Assembly (NCBI GenBank): GCA_900073065.1
Contig: FJOG01000082.1
Span: forward strand, 6,968 to 70,967
Direction of reading: 5' to 3'
Source: Phialocephala subalpina
Taxonomy: Eukaryota > Ascomycota > Leotiomycetes > Helotiales > Mollisiaceae
Length of the DNA: 64,000 nucleotides
The translations under genes and the position numbers were made by a program. The notes beneath the pieces were generated by a model. The model did not search any database and was not told where the DNA came from. It saw only the letters and a program-made list of their open reading frames with translations. Positions 10,193 through 21,198 of the stretch are shown here, piece by piece. How positions within the stretch are numbered: position 1 is the first letter of the stretch; each line of letters starts with the position of its first letter.

Positions 10193-13100
10193 TTAGACAT
10201 GTCCTACTCGCCTGTACGATGATTGCTTCCCTTCAACGGAGACCAGAGCTAAACCCATACCCCTTTCGAGCCACGGCGCATTTCGATCTGGAAATAGAGG
10301 AACACAGCGCACAGCTTGCAATAAACCACGTTCTGATGGAACATCAAAATGTAGCTGGCCAATGATATGACCAGACAAGTCTTTGAGCAAAATCTGTTGC
10401 CCGTAACCACTGTTATAACTAGAATCGTACCCAAGGATGCCGCTTATCATAGGAGCGGAGATGTGCAGCGACGCCGATTTCATTTGTCCATATGGATCCG
10501 ATGTAGCGAGCTCAAACGTAAATTTCTTGATGATCAGCATCGCTCCATCTGCCTCGTGATGAGTGTCCGGTGGAAATAAACCCTTGGTTCGCCTATGAAG
10601 TTGAAGTTTCTCGACGGCATTGAAAGACTTTGGTCCGATCACAGACGCCCATGACCAGGTTGGGGCAATGTAGTTGTTAGGACGGGAGAATTTGTCTTTC
10701 CCTTTAAAGGAGTCAAAGCCTGAATATTTGCAACCCCAACCCAAGCATTGGATGAGATCATCTGCCCAAAGACCCCCTATGTACTCCGACTTTGAGTATT
10801 CGCCCACAATCCGTGCTAATCCACCCAGGGCGGGCAGCGTATCACCAGCTTTAGTAAGTTGCCTAGATGTGTAGTTTTCAACCATGTTGTACCACTGGTT
10901 ATATATACCATGATTACTAAGCGTCGTTGTCGAGTCAAGAAGGCGTTTATTCTTCGATGATAGATTGTCTATCTCGTCTTTTGCTGGCCAGTCTTCGGTA
11001 GCCCTTAAAGCGCGGCATTCCCAAATAACTTGAGATTTCGTATAATGTATTATCCTCGGCGACAGTTCACGCTCTTGCATTATCCAACCTCGTGTAGTTA
11101 AGGGGCTATCTTCGTAGAGGCTTTGCCAATCCGGTTGTTGCTTAGTCGCACGGACGAGTTTAGATTTTCCATCATCTGAAGGACATAGGAACTCCACCGA
11201 ATCATTACTGTCTACGCCTGGTTGGTGGAAGAACCCTCTTGAACTATCATCTGTTGCACCAACTGATATAGTGCAGTATGAATTTTGATATATTTGGCTC
11301 ATGAGAGACGATTCATGTGCCCAATCAATAACAGAATCCTGGATAATGCAAAGGGAATCAATCCACAGGTAATTGATCCCAAGCGCTTTCGTTACCTCGG
11401 CAGCTTGTAAAAACGACAGAGGAAGAGACGTTGGTGGTAGTGAGTCAAGCCGAAGTGCTAAATTTGCTGTGGTGGTTGATGTAGAAGCAGTAATGTTTGC
11501 ATCCCATCGATGACTTAAAGCCATGTACCGAATTTCTGTTCCCAGCTGTTTATTCTCAACGAGTCGAAGCTCTTGAGCTTTTCCCCAGAGCGTTAAATTG
11601 AGAAGCCGAGTCGGCAAGAACTTAGTATCTGAGTGAGCTCGGCAAGTATGATGAGTTTGGAAATATTGTTGCAACCAACTCTGTATTTGTCTGACCGTCT
11701 CAGTTGAAGAAGTATTACCAGGGAGTGGCATGGGACCCTCTGAAAACTGATAAGCAGAGCTAAATCCACACAGCTTGATACTACATACCTTTAAATGGTT
11801 CCACCCCGATGCAAAACGCCGCGCCCAAGCTACGGGGCTTTTCTATATCAGCTGGATATGCTTCCTGTAAAGAAAATGATATAGTTCCTCGCTTACTCCC
11901 TGCACGGTTATAGTTGACCACAGTTGACGGTGGGATCGAGATTTTCGTTATGCCCAATTGTTTCCAGAAAAACATACAAAAGGGGCATCCATTACGGGCA
12001 GAATCTATCAGATATGAGAAGGACGGGCGCCAAACTGCAAAGCGTGGGTACAATGCTTCAAGCGATATCTTTGCACACTCCTTGCAGAGATTTCGTTTGA
12101 CAACAGTGGATACATCGAGTGAAGGGTTATACTTCTGGGTCGGAGGATTTTCTTGGACCTTCGCGTCTAAAAGATGGAGGATGCTAATGTTGCCGGCCCT
12201 CTCGGCAATTTTATATACCGTGTTTCCATTGTAGGAGACCGCATGAACGTTAGCACCTTCATCTAGGAGCAGCTGTACCATCTCGGCTGATTGATTATTT
12301 GCCGCTAAATGTAAAGGAGGGGCAACACTTGTTAGTGCAGCGTTGACGTTTGCCCCAGCAGAAAGCAGAAAGCGCGCTGTTTCGATGTGGCCGCCGCCTA
12401 CCGCAGCTTGTAGTGCTGTTTGCAACCAAGCCCAGCGATTAGATCCTTCAGCACCATCCATACTTGCTCCAGCATCAAGGAGGAGCCGCACAATCGATGT
12501 GTATCCTTTGGCAGCTGCAGATGGTACCAACAATGTATGCTCATTGCGTTTATCAATCGCTGGAGTTCCGGTGTCTAGTAACCCTTTGACGATAGTCTCA
12601 TATCCCTTTTCTACTGCAATATGGAGCGCATCTGCGAAATGCAGGGCCTCGTCTTGTGAATTGGCCTCTATCGCCTGCATCAGTCTTTCGGCCACAGGAA
12701 GATGGCCTGTTTTGAGGGCCAGCTTGAGTGGACTCATGAGGTAATTTCCGGGTTGTTTGACACTTGCTCCCGACTGAAGGAGGAGGTCAACAATATCCAC
12801 TCTGCCCACCTCACAAGCTGCTTGGAGAGCTGTCTTTTCCGCCCCCTCAGAGTTAACATCGGCGCCTGCGTCGATCAATCTTTTAACAATTGTGATGAAT
12901 CCTTGCTTGCATGCGGCATGCAGGGCCCCTGCGCTAGACTCTGCATTTGCATCCAACAAGACTTCGATCATGTCAATATGACCTCCCTGGACTGCGGCCT
13001 GTAGGGCAGAACTTCTGTATCCGTTATGGGGATCTACAGCAAAGTTTACATCAGCCCCGGCTCCCAAAAGTCGTGTCGCAATCAACAAGTGGCCCCTAGA

Positions 13101-13898
13101 AGCTGCTGCGTATAATGCTCCGTCACCATTGACGTCTGCTCCCTCTCGAAGTAGCACTTCTACAACCTCCAGATTGCTCCCTTCCGACGCAGCTCTGAGG
13201 GGAGATCGGTCCCAGTATGAACGACGGCGCACAGCTTCGGGGTCCGCCGGTGGATTAAGTTTTGAACCCATGCTGAGCAAGTACTCAACCATTTTCAGAT
13301 GGCCTCCTGCTGCCGCTATAGCGAGAGCTGATTGACGTCCGACGGCGTGGTTGTCCAAATCCGCATTTACATCCACATTACTTTTGACGAGAAGTTTCGC
13401 AAATTCGATGTCTCCGGATTCTGCAGCTTTATGGAAAAACCGAATCTTGTAGTCATGGGCTTTCTGCAGAAACTCTTTGGCCTTACTAAGTCGCACTATC
13501 TCCTCGTGCTGGCCGTTTTGTACTGCCGATTCCAGAGCCGTAGAACTGTATAGTCGAAAACTTTCATCATCTACAGCCCGCAACAATATTTTTATCAAAT
13601 GGACGTCCCATCTGAAGCTTGCAAGTAAACACGCTTCGAGAAAGGGCTCCGTAAGACAAAGCGCAGCCTTAGGGTCCGGTTGGAGCAGTTTTTGGACCAC
13701 ATTGACACTCTCCAGTCTTGCAGCTTTGACGAATAACTGAACGCAATGGTCGCAGGGAGACAAAGACCTTGACTCCTCATTGTGAACAAGTTCTTCAGGT
13801 TTGAAGGCTCGGTACAATAGTCCCGTGTCGCTCTGACTAATAAAGTCGTCGGTCAAGCTGAAGCTCTCCTCAGACCAGCCACTTTGTGGGGACCCCAT
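10193..13898 (-). CDS. Ankyrin-repeat HET-domain protein (1218 aa)
   Basis: Two exons: complement(join(10193..11739, 11789..13898)), with a 49-nt intron (GTATGT...TTTTCAG) that restores phase. Residues about 150-570 are a long array of ankyrin repeats, with many copies of ALxxAAxxGHxxxVxxLLxxGAxVN. A CKEC...CPFC cysteine pair set follows at about 620-665. The HET domain (PF06985) starts near 775: YMALSHRWDAN, LGINYLWIDSLCIIQDS, DWAHESSLMSQIYQNSYCTIS. HET proteins act in heterokaryon incompatibility and can trigger cell death on non-self contact. The usual order has HET at the N-terminus and repeats at the C-terminus; here ankyrins precede HET. There is no signal peptide or membrane segment. 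The start ATG at 13898 is the first in frame. The reading frame is intact. Confidence 0.9.
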
Positions 13899-15179
13899 GA
13901 TTCGATTTTTTTTATGATCTCAGTCGGTTTGTAGGATGGTCTACTTGTTGTGGTTTCGATGTAGATATTGCTGCGCAGTAGAGGCTGACAAGAATGACCA
14001 CAGACAAAAACGCGAGAAGTAGGAGTACAGCTACACTTATGGATTGAAGGGGCCGCCCTGTTATGACTCATACGTGCTTTTGCACAGCCCTAGTGGCAGT
14101 GTTTGGGAGGGAGCCTATTGAAGATACCGAAGTCTAACGTGGCTACCTAGGAATATAAAGTGCGGGGTAGCGCACAGACCAAGTTCAGTCACTGTAAGAA
14201 GATCGAAAGTAGGTCATTATTGTAAGTAGGCTTGGAGTACAGTACACTTTGTGTTTTTTGCTTTTTATAGATTTATGCAGAATTCGCAATTGTATGGCCA
14301 GGCTGTCATTCCAGCAGATGGAGCTACCAGTGCATCCCAGAGTGCACTTCATTGAGGACTGAGATGAACTTAGGGCTACCATATCGCAGAAGCGTGACAG
14401 GCTTTGGGCGTTCTGTCGTCTTCCTGGCTGTAGTTTCAGGGTGAGGCTTGACTGTCCGTGGCGGTGGCGATGCTGAGACGGACGTGACTGCCGCCCTTCA
14501 TCCCGACGTGGTGGTCGCCCATGTGAATGAAAATGATCCATTCATTCGTGTGTGTATTCTCCTCCTACCTGTGCTAAGGGACGCGTGGAGGATACAGTAG
14601 GACATAGAGTAAAAGGTCATTTTCGCCACCTGATGAATGTCACCTGCACTTACGCAAGTTCGCCTCAGTCCCAAGCGTTCTTCACAGAAATACTCCCACG
14701 CCCCACAATCCCGTCTGAAAATGCTGATACTCATCTCGGCTAACTGTACCTGTAAGCGTCACTGGTACTTGAAAGAAAACTTCTGAATAGTGGAGTCAAG
14801 CCACAAGGTATCAAAGATGGGACCTCGCTACTAACTTTTTTAGCCAAACTCACGACACCCATTTCGCCTTTTAGTATACTCTTGTTATATTTGGAACTCA
14901 CTGAGAATTTTATCAAGAGATATATACCAATACCGCAGGGAATAGGTTGGGTGGGGTCGCGTGTTATTTCAGTGGGAGGGTCCCTACAAGATAGTCCGTC
15001 CACATTCTTGGAGGCAGACGTTCGATTCTTTTGTCTCGAGGCTACAGCACGACAATGCGGCATGCGGATTCGTACAAAAATGAAAAGTTTGAGAAGCTCC
15101 GGAATTGTCATCTCTCCTGCTGTCAACCATCTAGACAGCACTGGATTGATTGCAGTCCTGTGCCTCCACTTTGTCTGTC
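13899..15179. other. Intergenic region, no supported gene
   Basis: Several minus-strand frames are open (for example 14185-14541 and 14740-15255) but none shows a domain, a conserved motif or a splice pattern. The first 150 bases on the left are the HET gene's likely promoter. The part near 15180 is the 3' flank of the 2EXR pseudogene. Confidence 0.35.
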
Positions 15180-15791
15180 TTAAACTATCTGGGCTTCCAC
15201 AACTCGCACTATACACCCTTTGAAGAGATCCATACGCTCCAGCCAGCCTTTCCATCTCTGCCAGAGAAAGGGTGCTATAGCTTCTGGGTCAGGAAACCTA
15301 ACATGTTTTGCAAACATGGCCTCAGGTGCCCTGTCTTCGTGTCTAACGACAAATATGATTTCCCTTAGATTGCTGAGATGTGAAAGGGTAATATTGACAG
15401 CTGATTTCTCGAGATCCTCTTCCAAGGAAATTTTAACCGCTAGAGACTGGATCATCTTTTTGATATCAAGGTATAAGCCAGCCGTATGTTTGCATATTCT
15501 AGGGTTGGTAGCGAGATGGAGAGTATCGTAAGTGAGATTAATGTATAATCGGTGCTAGCTGATCGTTGCGAGTAAAAGCGGGCTTGAAAATAGAGAGAGC
15601 AACTTTTCGAGAAGTTCGGCAGGTGTGAAGTGCTGGTGGAGGACGAGCACCATGAAAGGAGAAGGAACAATTCAGATAGTGTAATTGAATAATTCGAGGA
15701 CCTGGGAGAGCGCACCTCCAGATCTTGATTTGGAGTTCGGTAGGAAGGTTTGGAAAGAGGTGAACGTAGGCGGTGGGCTATGTCGAGTCAT
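15180..15791 (-). pseudogene. 2EXR-domain protein, two single-base frameshifts
   Basis: Starting at the ATG at 15789-15791, the minus strand reads MTRHSPPPT, loses one base, and then reads HLFPNLPTELQIKIWRCALP, the hallmark 2EXR motif (FPxLPxELRxKIW). PPALHTCRTSRKVAL follows, the HxCRESRxVAL half of the domain. A second 1-nt shift near 15545 is needed to reach YINLTYDTLHLATNPRICKHT and the tail ending AQIV at 15180. The conserved residues hold in all three segments, so each change is a single-base indel and not a wrong alignment. 2EXR proteins are common in fungi and of unknown role. The start overlaps the 3' end of the LPMO gene on the same strand. Confidence 0.65.
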
Positions 15792-16565
15792 TGTACTAGG
15801 GAACGTAGCCATGTACTCCTGAGTGGGAAACCTACCCCATTGCCGCCCACCTTCAATTGAGCACACTCCACATAGAACTGAGCGCCACCATTCTTGTTTG
15901 ACTGCAAATTGACCACCTCATGCCTGATCAGGTGCTTTCCTGGTCTCAAGTTCCTAGGAATCGTGACCGAAAACCCAGTCGCGTTCTCTCCCGTCAACAT
16001 GCTTGCCTGCAACCATGGCCCGCGCAAATTCATCGCCTCAGGAGTAAGCCCATACTGCACAATCTTGAACCATATAGCACCTTTACCATCAAAGCCAGCA
16101 CAAGTATCTCCGGGACAGCGTGCCATGTACACGAGCATTGGGCCGTATTGATGGTACCACAAAGTTTTGTCCACGGTGGTCAGGGTGAAGTTCAAACGTT
16201 ATATTGGGCAACGATCGTGCTACCAGCTGCGACCGCGGCATGTAAAGAGTTGCTGGTGGCCGCGCCGTCGAAGTTGCATGTCATGTTGGCGGAGTTGATG
16301 TTGTAGAGCGGCCAGAAGTACCAGCGTCGTTGGATGCTGCTGATCCCGGCTGGAATGCCCGAGTTCCCGTCTCCATAGAATGGTCCGTAGTCCCAGATGT
16401 GCCATGGATTCCTAGGAACATCAGCTTGAGGGAAAAAGAGAATGGAGGAAGATGGGATACACACCCTTGGTATAGTGTGCCGGAGATGTTGTATGTGTAG
16501 ACCCCGCCGTGAGCAATCACCCTCGAGACCCATTCCAAGATCAGAGCGAAGCCCAAGAACTTCAT
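15788..16565 (-). CDS. AA9 lytic polysaccharide monooxygenase, disrupted reading frame
   Basis: Exon 1 (16465-16565) encodes a signal peptide (MKFLGFALILEWVSRVIA) ending exactly before HGGV, so the mature protein would start with the copper-binding His. A canonical 53-nt intron (16412-16464) follows. Exon 2 gives WHIWDYGPFYGDGNSG and MTCNFDGAA, up to STIVAQYN. The next conserved part, WYHQYGPMLVYMARCPG with the second copper His, then LRGPWLQ, LIRHEV and GAQFYVECAQLKV (the Q-x-Y axial motif), lies in another frame. Skipping 38 nt from GTTTGA would restore the expected AQYN-WYH junction, but that stretch ends in TG and not AG. A second 1-nt shift at a GGGG run separates LKVGGNG from TQEYMATFP. 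AA9 enzymes oxidatively cleave cellulose or xyloglucan outside the cell. This copy is probably non-functional or affected by sequencing indels. Confidence 0.8.
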
Positions 16566-16892
16566 TGCGAGAAGAAATTTTGGAAATGAATAATAAGGCA
16601 TCTGGATTCCTCATCGAAGCATTTCTGCACTGCAGCCGAAGCTTGTTTCCATTGCCGCATGACTTGGCATTTAGCCACGACGTTCCGGTAAAGAACTTTA
16701 GATTGAACATCGAACCAGCCGAGTCACCACAAGCATTTCGTCTGGGTGGAAAGTATGACCCCACCCATGCTGCTCGACACGGCTACTGGGTCTCCCGCTC
16801 CTCTGAGCCTCATGCCCACGCGGTCTCCTTTCCGCCTTCTCTGCTTCAACCCCTTCCGCCCTCCTCCCCTCTCTCTGTCCCATTCCCCACAA

Positions 16893-17505
16893 TCATTCAA
16901 CCCTCTTCCAACAATGATTGAAAGGCAACGCTCTCAATTCCTCGCTGACCTCAAATCCCATGACATATCTCTCCATCCCCACCTCTCTGCTCTCATGGCA
17001 CACATGAAGGATGACCGGAATCGGCTTTCCGCGATGCAGGATAGTGTCGTCTGCTTGCCACATTTGAGGCTTCTCACCCCCTGGAGTAGAAGAAGATGGT
17101 CCATTGCGAGGGGTGAACATTATGGTGATCGGGGCGGGGCGGGTGAGATGGAGGAAGTGGTCCCAGATTTTGAGGCGGAGTTCAGCGGGGAGGTTCGACC
17201 TCAAATCCCATGACATATCTCTCCATCCCCACCTCTCTGCTCTCATGGCACACATGAAGGATGACCGGAATCGGCTTTCCGCGATGCAGGATAGTGTCGT
17301 CTGCTTGCCACATTTGAGGCTTCTCACCCCCTGGAGTAGAAGAAGATGGTCCATTGCGAGGGGTGAACATTATGGTGATCGGGGCGGGGCGGGTGAGATG
17401 GAGGAAGTGGTCCCAGATTTTGAGGCGGAGTTCAGCGGGGAGGTTCCTGGGTAAAGCGTTACATTCGGCTTGAAAAGGAGAATGTTGTCTTTTTATATTG
17501 TGTTT
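16893..17505 (-). pseudogene. 2EXR-domain gene split by a tandem duplication
   Basis: The minus strand reads CNALPRNLPAELRLKIWDHF and later PVILHVCHESREVGMERYVM, the two halves of a 2EXR domain. The 250-bp duplication (16947-17196 and 17197-17446) puts a second copy in a shifted frame, so the upstream reading stops after VMGFEVEPPR. With only one copy the frame would run on from MGFEV into SEELRALPFNHCWKRVE and stop near 16893. I could not fix the start codon; the open frame goes back at least to 17505. This gene and the pseudogene at 15180-15791 bracket the LPMO gene and may be paralogues. Confidence 0.6.
16947..17446. repeat. Exact 250-bp tandem duplication
   Basis: Bases 16947-17196 and 17197-17446 appear identical, each beginning GACCTCAAATCCCATGAC and ending GGGGAGGTTC. 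The period, 250, is not a multiple of three. It lies within the 2EXR gene. Confidence 0.95.
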
Positions 17506-17798
17506 GAAATGAAAATTGAGGACTCCGCCTTCTCGTTGTTGGCAAGTGAAGAGGAAAAGCTCCTCGCTTAATTCATCAGCAAATCGAAGGGCTGGGAATC
17601 ATGAAAGCTTCTGCGGAATCTTTTGAAAAGGAGGTCTGACATGCCAATGTAGGTTCTCACGTGAATGCGACGAGTCTTAAGTCGCTCAATTGTGTTAGGC
17701 TTCTCTCCAATGCTTCTGCCTTTCTTCGACCACGCAGGGTTCGAATGCCTTAGTGGTGAGACCGTCTGCTCCTTGCAACTCCATCAAAATGCCCATCT

Positions 17799-18197
17799 TT
17801 ATTGCCCCGGTCTCCGGATGAGTGTTGGCCTCAATAGCGTGTGGCACGGATACTGTTGCTTCTGTTCGAGCATCTCCCAACGCTTCTGCTGATGGTTGAA
17901 CAGGTTCATCCTCAAGTTCAGCGCGATTGACTTGCCAGCCAAATCGCAATTGTCCACCTTGATCCACCAGAAGTCTGAGGCAAAGCCGTTAGAAATAACT
18001 TCGAATTCCACGATATATTTAAACTTACATGGACTTTCCTTCAAGTATACTTTCACGACTGTTCCACGAGGTAGCAGAATGGATTCTTGCATGCCGCTGG
18101 GATTTTCGATGACGACTGTTGCCCGTGTCTTGTACAGTGGCGCTGTGCTCAAGAAATATACGATAGGACCTGGCGATGGTGGGGATATGCGATCCAT
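17799..18197 (-). CDS. Hypothetical protein
   Basis: Tentative model complement(join(17799..17974, 18029..18197)), 114 aa. Exon 1 starts MDRISPPSPGPIVYFLSTAP. The intron at 17975-18028 is textbook: GTAAGT donor, TTCTAACGG branch, GCCTCAG acceptor. The spliced frame runs FWWIKVDNCDLAG to RRPGQ. A different frame stays open further, to 17695, with a more protein-like composition (VDQGGQLRFGWQVNRAELEDE), so the 3' end is unsettled. A second minus-strand frame upstream (18149-18364) may be 5' coding sequence separated by a frameshift. No domain recognised. Confidence 0.35.
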   Translation of the reverse strand: MDRISPPSPGPIVYFLSTAPLYKTRATVVIENPSGMQESILLPRGTVVKVYLKESPCKFKYIVEFEVISNGFASDFWWIKVDNCDLAGKSIALNLRMNLFNHQQKRWEMLEQKQQYPCHTLLRPTLIRRPGQ

Positions 18198-18985
18198 GTG
18201 AGTTTCATGACATGTTTGCTGTCGTTCACGACGTGCTGGACATCGAGAATACTCTTCGTCATCCAGAATTCTGCGGTACATGTTGAGGTGACCGATTGGC
18301 GAAAGGATGTTACGTCTTTTACTGAAGAAGGTGGATTACGGAACAGTATGTAATTGTATAGCATTGTTCTATGAGATTCAGGAAATGGAATCAGTTTGCA
18401 TCAAAGGTTGTGAGTAAGCATTGCCTTGATTGGAATCTGAACTAGGCTATTTACTCCAGACTCAACTTATGTTGGCGGCTCACGATTTGGTTTGGACTGA
18501 AAAAAAAGCTTGGTGCAATTGGGAAGCATGGGACAAAACAGAATCAGTCTAATTCCACGTGGCATACGGTCATCTTCAACCAGCAAACAGGTAGGTAGGA
18601 AAAGAAAGAAGGGTCACGTGAGTCGATGCCAACAGCTTCGCTCCTGCTTAGACGGGAATTTTATGACCCGGCGAGTCAAAAAATGAATACTAAAACAATC
18701 ACTGAAATCAAGTCAAATCCTTAATTGGACCACTCCAAAGGCCGCACCTCTTGTGTTGAATGGGTCATTTGCCCAGGCTTCGATAACTGTAATTCTAGCG
18801 TCTAACATTCCTGGAGTAAATGTTTTCAGGGCTTCGATCGCTAATCTTTAGGCCTCTAGTTCTCCTAGTATACTGCGGGGTTCGCTGTTGCCTGGGCTAG
18901 TGTGGCTTACAACGTGACCTTCATCGCGAAGCCACAATTCACGACCAGCTCACAACCTTTCCAAAACATCGACATACCCATCAAG
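18198..18985. other. Intergenic region, divergent promoter
   Basis: This separates the minus-strand hypothetical gene from the plus-strand beta-lactamase-like gene, so it probably holds both promoters. No ORF with coding character was seen. Confidence 0.35.
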
Positions 18986-20521
18986 ATGGCTGGCATCGAC
19001 GAAGAAACCCCGAAACTTGCAGCTCGAAAAGATGTTTCTCATCGCGGCGGTGACAAGACCGGCGATTTCTTGAGCTCAAAACAAACCATGATCGAGAACC
19101 TCATCCAGGCCCAGTCGACCGAAGAGAGGTCAATCCACGACATCCTCGTTGACTTTGGGACTCCTTTCCTTTCGCTCGCAGTCCTTGATGAAGGGAAAAT
19201 TACAGCAAAAGTTATAGGATGTCCAGATGCGCATGAAATGACGGATTCAGTGGCCACGAATGTGCTGGACAATGACACTATTTTCCAGGCTGCGAGTATC
19301 TCCAAACCGATCACAGCAATGGCCGTCATGAAGCTCTGTCAAGAAGGTGCACTCGATCTTGACACTCCGATATCCAAATATATAAGCCAGGAACAGTTGG
19401 CCTGGATCTCTAATCCCATAACCCTGCCATTGGTCTCACAGATTACACTTCGCCATCTCTTTTCGCATACATCTGGTCTCTCATGCCATGGTTTTACCGG
19501 ATACGCCACTGTTCCAATTCCAACAATCGAGCAGATACTTCGCGGAGAACTGCCTGCGAACAACGAGAAGATCACGATGTCGGTCCTTCCTGGTCAGAAA
19601 TTCTGTTACTCAGGAGGTGGCATCACTGTCATCCAACTCATCCTAGAAACGCACATCAAGAAACCTTTCCCTGAAATAATGGATGAAATGGTTCTGAAGC
19701 CCTTGCAAATGACTCGAAGCACCTTCAAATTTCTTCCAGCGACCGAGAAGAACTACGCACCCGCACATTTGAACGGCAGACAGGTGGCGACTCCAGACCA
19801 TTACTCTCTTCCCGAGTCTGCTGCGGCGGGCTTATGGACAACCCCGACTGATCTTCTGAAAGCCATACGAGCTATGCAGAGATCTCTTGAGTCTGACGAT
19901 TTTCTTGAGCGTCGATGGGCGCAAGAAATGCTCACGGAAGTTGGAGATTTCGGCTTCGGGATAGGCTGGCGTGTGAAGAAGGAAGATATTCAGTTTGGGC
20001 ATGCTGGAGACAATGATCCCGGTTATGCTTGCTTTGTTGCTGGCTATGCTGAATTGCCAACAGGAAAGGATGAAGTACCCAGAGAAAGCTCACATCTTGT
20101 CCCCAAGAATTGTGGCATATGCGTCATGACGAGCTCGAGGCTCGGGGCTGTCGTGTATCAGAAGATCGTGGCCGCGATTGCCTATCTGAAGCATTGGCCA
20201 GCAATACCAGAACTGCAAGGCGTCCCTTTCATGGATCGAAAGAAAACCATCGATGGCAAAGCGAAAGAATGGTGCGGAAGTTGGGGTTCTGGTGACTGGA
20301 CTCTCGTCGAGAAAAATGATGCCTTGCTCATACAATGCGGGACTTTCTCCGAAATGTCTCTTGTTCCGGCAGCTCTACCATCACATTCATATGACGAAGG
20401 GAGTTCAATTGATCTTGTGGTCGATGGACTGGAGATGATGCTTAGACTGGGTTGGAAGGACAAGTCACCGATCATCGAGGTTTGGCAGGACGAGGGCATC
20501 TCGACACTTGAGCGACGATGA
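18986..20521 (+). CDS. Beta-lactamase-type serine hydrolase (PF00144 family)
   Basis: A single exon of 511 codons plus stop. Start chosen at ATG 18986 (MAGIDEETPKLAARKD); the frame is open upstream but only from a GTG. The three catalytic motifs of the serine beta-lactamase / penicillin-binding fold are in order: S104-I-S-K107 (SxxK) within QAASISKPITAMAVMKL, Y208-S-G (YxN position) and H339-A-G (the KTG/HxG position). HLFSHTSGLSCHGF is the usual hydrophobic turn after helix 5. Fungal relatives hydrolyse esters, amides or lactones, some in secondary metabolism, and few are true beta-lactamases. There is no signal peptide, so it is likely cytosolic. Substrate unknown. Confidence 0.9.
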   Translation: MAGIDEETPKLAARKDVSHRGGDKTGDFLSSKQTMIENLIQAQSTEERSIHDILVDFGTPFLSLAVLDEGKITAKVIGCPDAHEMTDSVATNVLDNDTIFQAASISKPITAMAVMKLCQEGALDLDTPISKYISQEQLAWISNPITLPLVSQITLRHLFSHTSGLSCHGFTGYATVPIPTIEQILRGELPANNEKITMSVLPGQKFCYSGGGITVIQLILETHIKKPFPEIMDEMVLKPLQMTRSTFKFLPATEKNYAPAHLNGRQVATPDHYSLPESAAAGLWTTPTDLLKAIRAMQRSLESDDFLERRWAQEMLTEVGDFGFGIGWRVKKEDIQFGHAGDNDPGYACFVAGYAELPTGKDEVPRESSHLVPKNCGICVMTSSRLGAVVYQKIVAAIAYLKHWPAIPELQGVPFMDRKKTIDGKAKEWCGSWGSGDWTLVEKNDALLIQCGTFSEMSLVPAALPSHSYDEGSSIDLVVDGLEMMLRLGWKDKSPIIEVWQDEGISTLERR

Positions 20522-21198
20522 TGTTCGACCATCAATGTCATCTTCATGCTGAAGCCATGAGTTTCTTCCTTCGAGATCCTTTCAGGATTCGAGTGTTTCA
20601 ATGTTCCCATGAAGCAAGCACGTCGATATCACGATTCCAATCCGAATACCCGTTTCCTCGGATATCTTCTGTAACTGGCTACTAGCGCGGTGCATTGCTC
20701 ACCTCGCGTTCCTTCACAGCCCTACAGCCCCCTGTCTTTAAGCGCGGTCTGCCTGACGAGCCCCCGAATCGTCCACTAACCGAGTGTACCAAGCTCTATT
20801 CGAGCCTATTCCCCAGGCGATCCTTCACGCTTGTACCTTATTGTACCGGAGTCTAGTGCGGCACAGCGTCAGCACCTTCTTTCTGAACACGAAAAAACCA
20901 ATCAGCGGCTCCAACTCGTTCACAATGGCGCATAAAGTCTGGATTAGGTTTAATTTGGGCGCAGAAAGAATATCGAATTCCCCAGAATGGCTGCTCCGCC
21001 CCAAAGGAGATAGGACGAAGAAATTTGATCTTCATTTAGGGCTCATGTCCGTTGACATCTCGAATATTTGCAATGACTACCAGTCGTCGTCCTTCTCCAT
21101 CAATTGGGAAGACTCTTGGAGTCTTCAATTGAAACTCTTGGCGTTCATGTTCTCCATGTTGCTGCGATTGAGAACAACGCGTCGTCCTCTCCTCCACG
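20522..21198. other. Intergenic region, no supported gene
   Basis: This is the 3' flank of the beta-lactamase-like gene and the promoter of the following membrane protein gene. An open frame at 20784-21242 overlaps the next gene in another frame and has no recognisable features. Confidence 0.35.

Noticed and set aside
13853..14071. 72-codon minus-strand frame before the HET gene
   Set aside because: Overlaps the HET start region in another frame, with no domain or splice support.
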